NCBI RefSeq assembly: GCF_030445035.2
Contig: NC_080679.1
Location: 121,245,992-121,309,991 of the forward strand
From: Dasypus novemcinctus
Lineage: Eukaryota > Chordata > Mammalia > Cingulata > Dasypodidae
Direction of reading: 5' to 3'
Length of the DNA stretch: 64,000 nt
The translations under genes were made by a program, and so were the position numbers. The notes under the pieces are model-generated. The model ran no database searches. It had not been told where the DNA came from and saw only the letters and a list, made by a program, of their open reading frames with translations. Of this stretch, positions 58,506 through 64,000 are shown one piece after another. Every line of letters starts with the position of its first letter. Within the stretch, counting starts at the first letter, position 1.

Positions 58506-59089
58506 ATCACTAAAACAAAAAATGTGTAATGGAGGAGAAAGGCCTGGGGCGTGGTTTCCCACTGTGTGCCACAGACACGGTGGCCCCGAAGTTAGTAGAA
58601 GCTGTCTGAGTCTTCACAGGCTGATAAAGCATCCTCACTCAGCTGAATAATTAATACATTTCAGCATATTTATGCAATGTGGACTTTTGAACTCTGCTTT
58701 GTTTTTGTTTTTTGTTTTATTAAATTAAGGATGCTAATAGACCAGACACAGGAGGCAATTTGTATTAACAAACATTTACTTCAGGCACCCTCTTTCAGAC
58801 TCTGCTAGTGAGAAAAAAGATAGGCAGGTGTTTATGTCCATGACTCTTGTGCCAATAGGCTCAGAAAAGTTTTTTTCCTACAAAATCAAACATTTTTCCT
58901 ACAAAATCTCAATAATTGTCCTTTGAGCAAATCCCTTCAAGACATCCTGGGAATGTTTAAAAACATAAAGTCTTTGTTAAGATCATTACTGAGTCTTATA
59001 TTCTCTTCCAGGAAATATTCTTCGTGCTGAGCAAGACAAGCACTTTAAACTCTCATGCTTGCATAATTATAATTTTACAAAAATATTCA
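58506..59089. other. No gene seen
   Basis: Unassigned sequence between LINE fragment and SINE. Confidence 0.4.
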
Positions 59090-59520
59090 AAATATTTTTT
59101 TTATAAAGATTCATTTATTTATTTCTTCCCCCCACCCCCACCCCAGTTGTCTGTTCTCTGTGTCCATTTGCTGTGTTCTTCTGTGACCGCTTCTATCCTT
59201 ATCAGCGGCACAGGAATCTGTTTCTTTTTGTTGCGTCAGCTTGTTGCGTCAGTTCTCCATGTGTGCGGCGCCATTCATGGGCAGGCTGTACTTCCTTTCG
59301 TGCTGGACGTCTCTCCTTACGGGGTGCACTCCTTGCACGGTGTACTTTTTGCGTGTGGGGCTCCCCTATGCAGGGGACACCCCTGCGTGGCAGGGCACTC
59401 CTTGCGCGCATCAGCACTGTGCATGGGCCAGCTCCACACGGGTCAAGGAGGCCTGGGGTTTGAACCACGGACCTCCCATGTAGTAGACGGACGCCATAAC
59501 CCCTGGGCCAAGTCTGCTTC
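59090..59520 (-). mobile_element. Full-length DAS-SINE, minus strand
   Basis: The minus strand reads the same composite SINE as at 1505: tRNA-like head at 59455-59520, GC-rich middle, tail complement 'tcatttatttatttc' near 59110. A possible imperfect target duplication is 'tacaaaaatattc' (about 59076-59088) against 'tacaaaatacttc' (59522-59534). The 174-codon frame across it (59024-59548) is a read-through of the repeat and is not a gene. Confidence 0.9.
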
Positions 59521-59559
59521 CTACAAAATACTTCTAAACGCAATTTGAGTCCCAGAGAC

Positions 59560-60470
59560 AGATAAAGTAGTTACAACCCCGGGTATTGGTTCTTCTGAGG
59601 GCTACAGAGACCACAGGTTCTATGGACATGGCAGATGGAGTTCAGTGCCATGTCAGTTGGCCCTTCTTTGGAGTTTATGTTTCTGTATGATGGAGCTGGA
59701 CTCAGATGCAATCTTTTTTCACAAGCCTCTCCTGTTGCTTTTACCAGAACTATAGTTGGTGCTGGGGACCTGAATCTCTGGACTGACCATATGATAGCCA
59801 GGCTCTGAGCCTCAACAGACTTCAGCTCCTACACTCTGGTTTATTGGACTTCCCCCACTCAGCTAATATGGAGGTGAAGAAGGTCAACCACCACACCAGG
59901 GAGCCAAGAGTGCCTACAACTGAAAGCAGGAGAATCGCATCCAGTATCCATGTGGAATCTAAGCCACCTCTTGATATAGATGTGGAGTGGACACAACCAT
60001 TCCAAGGTCCACAAGATGGAGGAATAGAATATGGATTAGAGTGGATATTTTATTCATGAACTATTGTGATTAGTAATCATGGTGACTGCTGGGAGTGGGG
60101 AATGGGAGGAAGAGATGAGATGTGGAGGCGTTTTCAGGACTTGGAGTTATCCTGGGTGGTGCTGCAGGGACAGTTACTGGACATTGTATGTCATCCCATA
60201 GCCCACTGGGTGGAATGTGGGAGAGTGTGGGCTATGATGTGGACCACTGACCATGAGGTGCAGTGGTGCTCAGAGATGTATTCACCAAATGCAATGAATG
60301 TCTCATGATGATGGAGGAGATTGTTGTTATGGGGGGAGGAGTGGGGTGAGGGGGTTGGGGGGTATATGGGAACCTCATATTTTTTGAATGTAATATAAAA
60401 AAATAAAGACAAAAAAATAAAATTAAATTAAAAAAACAAAGAAAATTTTTTTAAAAAAGAAAACCTCTTA
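59560..60470 (+). repeat. LINE 3' module, copy 2
   Basis: Begins near 'ggttcttctgagggctacagagaccacagg' and ends in an A-rich tail. It is the longest copy at its 5' side. About 800 bp are co-linear with 61456-62385. Confidence 0.7.
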
Positions 60471-61455
60471 AGAGGTAAAGTCCACATACACTCTTTCTCC
60501 CTATTTAGATAAAAGTTTCTCCTGATTATGATTGTCAGGATGCCCCTATCAGTTATTTCCTAATTTAAAAAAAAAAGATAGTTCACTTTGGATTACAACA
60601 TAGTTTTCCTTTTTACTATTTTGACACATATTTTTAGTATTTTCATAAATATTGAGACTTGTCATTGTTAAAGTACAACTAAATTTAAGCATATTTTTGT
60701 AATTCATAAGTTTTCAACAAATTGTATTTCCTCTAGCACCAATAATTAAAATACAACTACATTATATGGCATTAAATATAATTATTTTATAATCGTAAAA
60801 TCAATCATAGATAAAATAATTGATGTTTGGAAATGCAAAAACCATTGGTCTGTGAGGGCAGAACCAATGTGATCACTAGAGGACTCTGTATAAGGAGGGG
60901 ACAGAATACAGGTCAGGGACTAAGGGAAGGGAGATGAAATTTAAAGATAATTATCAAATAGGCCTCCAGAAACAATGACCAATTTACATTCTCACCATTG
61001 TCTTAGAATTTCCACTTAACTGTACTGGTTAAAAATATTGGTGATTTTTCATTAGAAATATATTTATGACATGCTTTCAACCTCAAATTAATGCAGAAGT
61101 GTAATATTTGAAAAACTTAAGCAAAGATAAGTAAACAAAAATTGCAACAATTGCACAAATTAGTCATAAGCCTTTTTAGCACTTTATAGGAGGTACTTAG
61201 TGTGTATATAAATATCTATAGATAAAGAGTAGAGGTTTAAGGTCTTTTTGCACAGTATCATGCATAGGTTGATAGTTTGTTTCCTCAAATATTTGTAAAT
61301 TTTACATTAGTGTATGAGTAGTATAGCATAATGTGATTATATTAACCATTCCACTTTGAGCAGTTACATTGTTTTCAGTTTTTCCTCATTGTAGCTATTG
61401 TTTTGACAAACATACTGGTACAATGTTTTTTTCCCCATCTATCTGAGATTAATCT
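60471..61455 (-). repeat. Probable old L1 fragments around unassigned sequence
   Basis: 'aatttacattctcaccattgtc' (near 60980) and 'cattgttttcagtttttcctcattgtagctattg' (near 61365) are typical of reversed old L1 3' ends. The intervening sequence is AT-rich and unassigned. Confidence 0.4.
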
Positions 61456-62385
61456 TTAGATGGAGCTCAGTGCCATCTTAGCTGGCCCTGCATTGGAGTT
61501 TGTGTTTCTGTGTGATGGAGCTGTACTTAGATGTGATCTTTGTCCACAAGTCTCTCCTGTTACTTTTACCCAAACTGTAGTTGGTGCTGGGGTTTAAAGT
61601 ATACCCAGGGGACCTGAATCTCTGGACTGAACATGTGGTAGCCAGGCCCTGAGCCTCAAAAGACTTGCAACTCCTACACTCTGGTTTATTGGACTTACCC
61701 CACTCAGCTAACATGGAGGTGAAGATGGTCTACCACCACACCAGGGAGCCAAGAGTGCCTACAGCTGAAAGCAAGAGAATTGCATCCAGCATCCATGTGG
61801 AATCTAAGCCCCCTCTTGATGTAGATGTGGAGTGGACACAACCATTCTAAGGTCCACAGGATGAAGAGAGTATGGATTAGAGTGGATTTACTGATATTTT
61901 ATCAATACTGATATTCTATTCACGAACTATTGTGATTAGTAATCGAAGGAAATGTGGCATTGGTGTGGAGAAAGTGGCCATGGTGGCTGCTGGGGGTAGG
62001 GAGTGGGAGGAAGAGATGTGATGTGGGGGCGTTTTCAGGACTTGGAGTTGTCCTGGGTGGTGCTGCAGGGACAGTTACTGGACATTGTATGTCCTCCCAT
62101 GGCCCACTGGGTGAACTGTGGGAGAGTGAGGGCTATGATGTGGACCACTGACCATGAGGTGCAGTGGTGCTCAGAGATGTATTCACCAAATGCAATGAAT
62201 GTCTCATGATGATGGAGGAGGTTGTTGTTATGGGGGGAGGAGTGGGGTGTGGGGGATGGGGGTTATATGGGGGCCTCATATTTTTTGAATGTAACATTAA
62301 AAAAATAAAGATAAAAAATAAAAGTAAATAAAAGAATGTCAGCAATAAACAAACAAAAAAAGTAAAAAAAAAAAGATTGTCTTAT
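61456..62385 (+). repeat. LINE 3' module, copy 3
   Basis: Starts 'gatggagctcagtgccatcttagctgg' and ends in a long A-rich tail to about 62374. A possible degraded target duplication is 'gagattaatcttta' on the left against 'aagattgtcttata' on the right. It sits within an old minus-strand L1. Confidence 0.7.
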
Positions 62386-62950
62386 AAGTGATATGAGATG
62401 CTAATGGGTTGAGTTATATATGAAATTTTGAAGCTGTGACAGAGACTGCTGATTATTGTCCCAAATTGATTCTGTTATAAAAGATGCCTACAGACGCATG
62501 GCTTCCCACAGGGGCATTGCCAGCAGCTGTCATATGACATATCTCCAGCCAGTGAAGGAGATTGACATTGGACTTCTGGAAAAGTTCTAAAGGAAGGCCG
62601 ACTTTGTTGACATCTCTGTATTATTGCATTATTCCCGTGGCTCTGGCCATGGAAATGTTGCCACAGGGGCTGGGTTTAACTGCACTGGGAAAATGGACAG
62701 CAAGCTAATGTGGTACACTCTGGGAGTGTGAAAGGAAGGTGGCGCCGGGTAGGACAAGACAGGTGCAAAAAAGGAGGTGGGAGGGAGTGAGAAGAGCCGA
62801 GATAAGAAGATATGGAGAGGAGAAGAAGGAGCACGAGCCTGAAGATTCTCCAGCTCTCATACAGGCTCTGGACTACACCTCTTCAGTTTTCTCATTATCT
62901 GAGAAAATAAACACCTGGACAGTTTAAGTCACTACTACTTGAACTTTTGC
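62386..62950 (+). repeat. LTR-like repeat of unknown family
   Basis: Ends with 'tctgagaaaataaacacctggacagtttaagtcactactacttg', an AATAAA-containing 3' end of LTR type. The frame at 62739-62927 is a purine-rich artefact. Confidence 0.35.
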
Positions 62951-63720
62951 TATGGGCAATTTAATTCCTAATTGATCTAATAGGCAAATGTCTTCCAGAA
63001 ACATACATTCCCACCAGGGGCATAGTACATTACCTATTTATTTCACTGTGCCCTTACTTGATATGTTGAGTTTCTTTCCTTTTTTCTTAATTTAAGAAAC
63101 GAAAATTGATTCTTATTTAAAACTGCATTTCTTTGATTGCTAGAGAGGTCAAATGTGATTATTCACCATTTGTAGTTCTCTATTGGAAATTGCTTTTCAC
63201 GTTCTTTGCCTCTTTTTCTATTCAGATACTTGCTTTACTTACTAATTTGCAGGAGTTCTTTTAAATTGCGGCTATTAACCTTTTATCTTCTACTTTTGTG
63301 TGATTTTTATCCTTTTCATTTATTGCTTATTATCACATTATTTTGTCTTACTTTTTAAATTTTCTGCACATTTATTATTTCGTTTTCCACAGTCAATTCT
63401 GTCCCTCTGCAGAAATGCAGAGGAAATCCTTGAAGTCTTGCTATACCCTCAAATCAGATATTAATCTATGTATTCATCTAACTGTATTTTAAGGCCATGG
63501 TATTTCATTTAAATCTTTAATTTAGCTCAAATCCATTTTCACTGGAATTCTTTTCTTTGGAAAATACCAACTCAATATTATTTTTCTGTAGGGATTTGTC
63601 TCCATACCACTTATCACATCATTTATTTTCCCACTTATTGCTGATCATTTATGTGATATTTTCTGTTGCTTAACCTGTGAATTATCACTATTGTGATTGT
63701 GTGCTATGTACCAGCATTGA
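62951..63720 (-). repeat. Old L1 (L1M-like) fragment, minus strand
   Basis: 'catacattcccaccagg', 'tttgcaggagttcttttaaattgcggctattaacc' and 'ttagctcaaatccattttcactgg' in this order follow reversed L1 ORF2/3' sequence. Highly decayed. Confidence 0.6.
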
Positions 63721-64000
63721 GTGATCAATAAAATATCCTGTCGAAAAAGGAATTAGTTTCTTTTGAAGAAATAAACAAGTAGGTTATTTCAGTATGTTGT
63801 GATCAGGACTGACAAAAGGGTCATCACTGTATTCTGTCCACTTTTCCCTTTTTCTTTCTCTTCCTGCATGTGGTCATGTTTCTTAATAATCTTTCCCATA
63901 CCTCCTTACCTAGGAACAGGGGCAAGTTATTCTTGACATGATCCTACTGGTTAAATTATGATGGCAAAGCCCTCTAACTATGACCTGCCCTCACGGGGAT
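63721..64000. other. No gene seen
   Basis: Unassigned sequence to the window end. Confidence 0.4.

Noticed and set aside
59024-59548. The longest open frame in the window, 174 codons
   Set aside because: It runs straight through a reversed DAS-SINE. The GC-rich SINE body is open by chance and has overlapping frames on both strands.

Overview
The window is eukaryotic, mammalian and intergenic. It is AT-rich, has no multi-exon host gene that I can recognise, and is built almost entirely of interspersed repeats. tRNA-derived SINEs of the DAS-SINE type, known from armadillos, occur at least six times (1-65, 1487-1894, 4020-4130, 39393-39776, and on the minus strand at 52785-52960 and 59090-59520). 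With a recurring xenarthran LINE 3' module, they point to an armadillo genome (Dasypus or a close relative).

Layout. 1-11141: SINEs, a LINE 3' module, a LINE 5'-like segment with about 111-bp monomers, old LTR-like repeats and a MIR. 11142-15510: a full-length processed retrocopy of CGGBP1 with 12-bp target site duplications, a poly(A) tail and an uninterrupted reading frame. 15511-26617: unique sequence, old repeats and a pile of minus-strand L1 fragments (19344-24735). 26746-33488: ERV-A, an old class I (gammaretrovirus-like) provirus with a tRNA-Glu-type primer site. It has lost all of reverse transcriptase and carries many further breaks, and it sits inside an older interspersed repeat. 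34420-39385: several degraded LTRs. 39808-47305: ERV-B, a minus-strand LTR element. 48349-48827: a solo LTR of the ERV-B family. 49200-64000: mostly unique or anciently repetitive DNA with a MIR, a MER5A-like element, SINEs and three further LINE 3' modules.

The most notable object is ERV-B. Its two 470-bp LTRs are identical base for base by eye, its target duplication is GCAT, and it keeps a primer site (near-perfect to tRNA-Arg), a 20-bp palindrome placed like a dimer initiation site, a consensus splice donor and a polypurine tract. Yet its roughly 6.5-kb interior has no recognisable gag, pol or env and no long reading frame. It therefore looks like a recently mobile, non-autonomous retroviral passenger (VL30/ETn-like in logic) that must have been copied by proteins made elsewhere. 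It has an internal LTR of a second family with its own polypurine tract, and an antisense solo LTR of its own family nested in its leader.

All comparisons were done by eye on the sequence. Repeat family names and homologies come from memory and not from a search.
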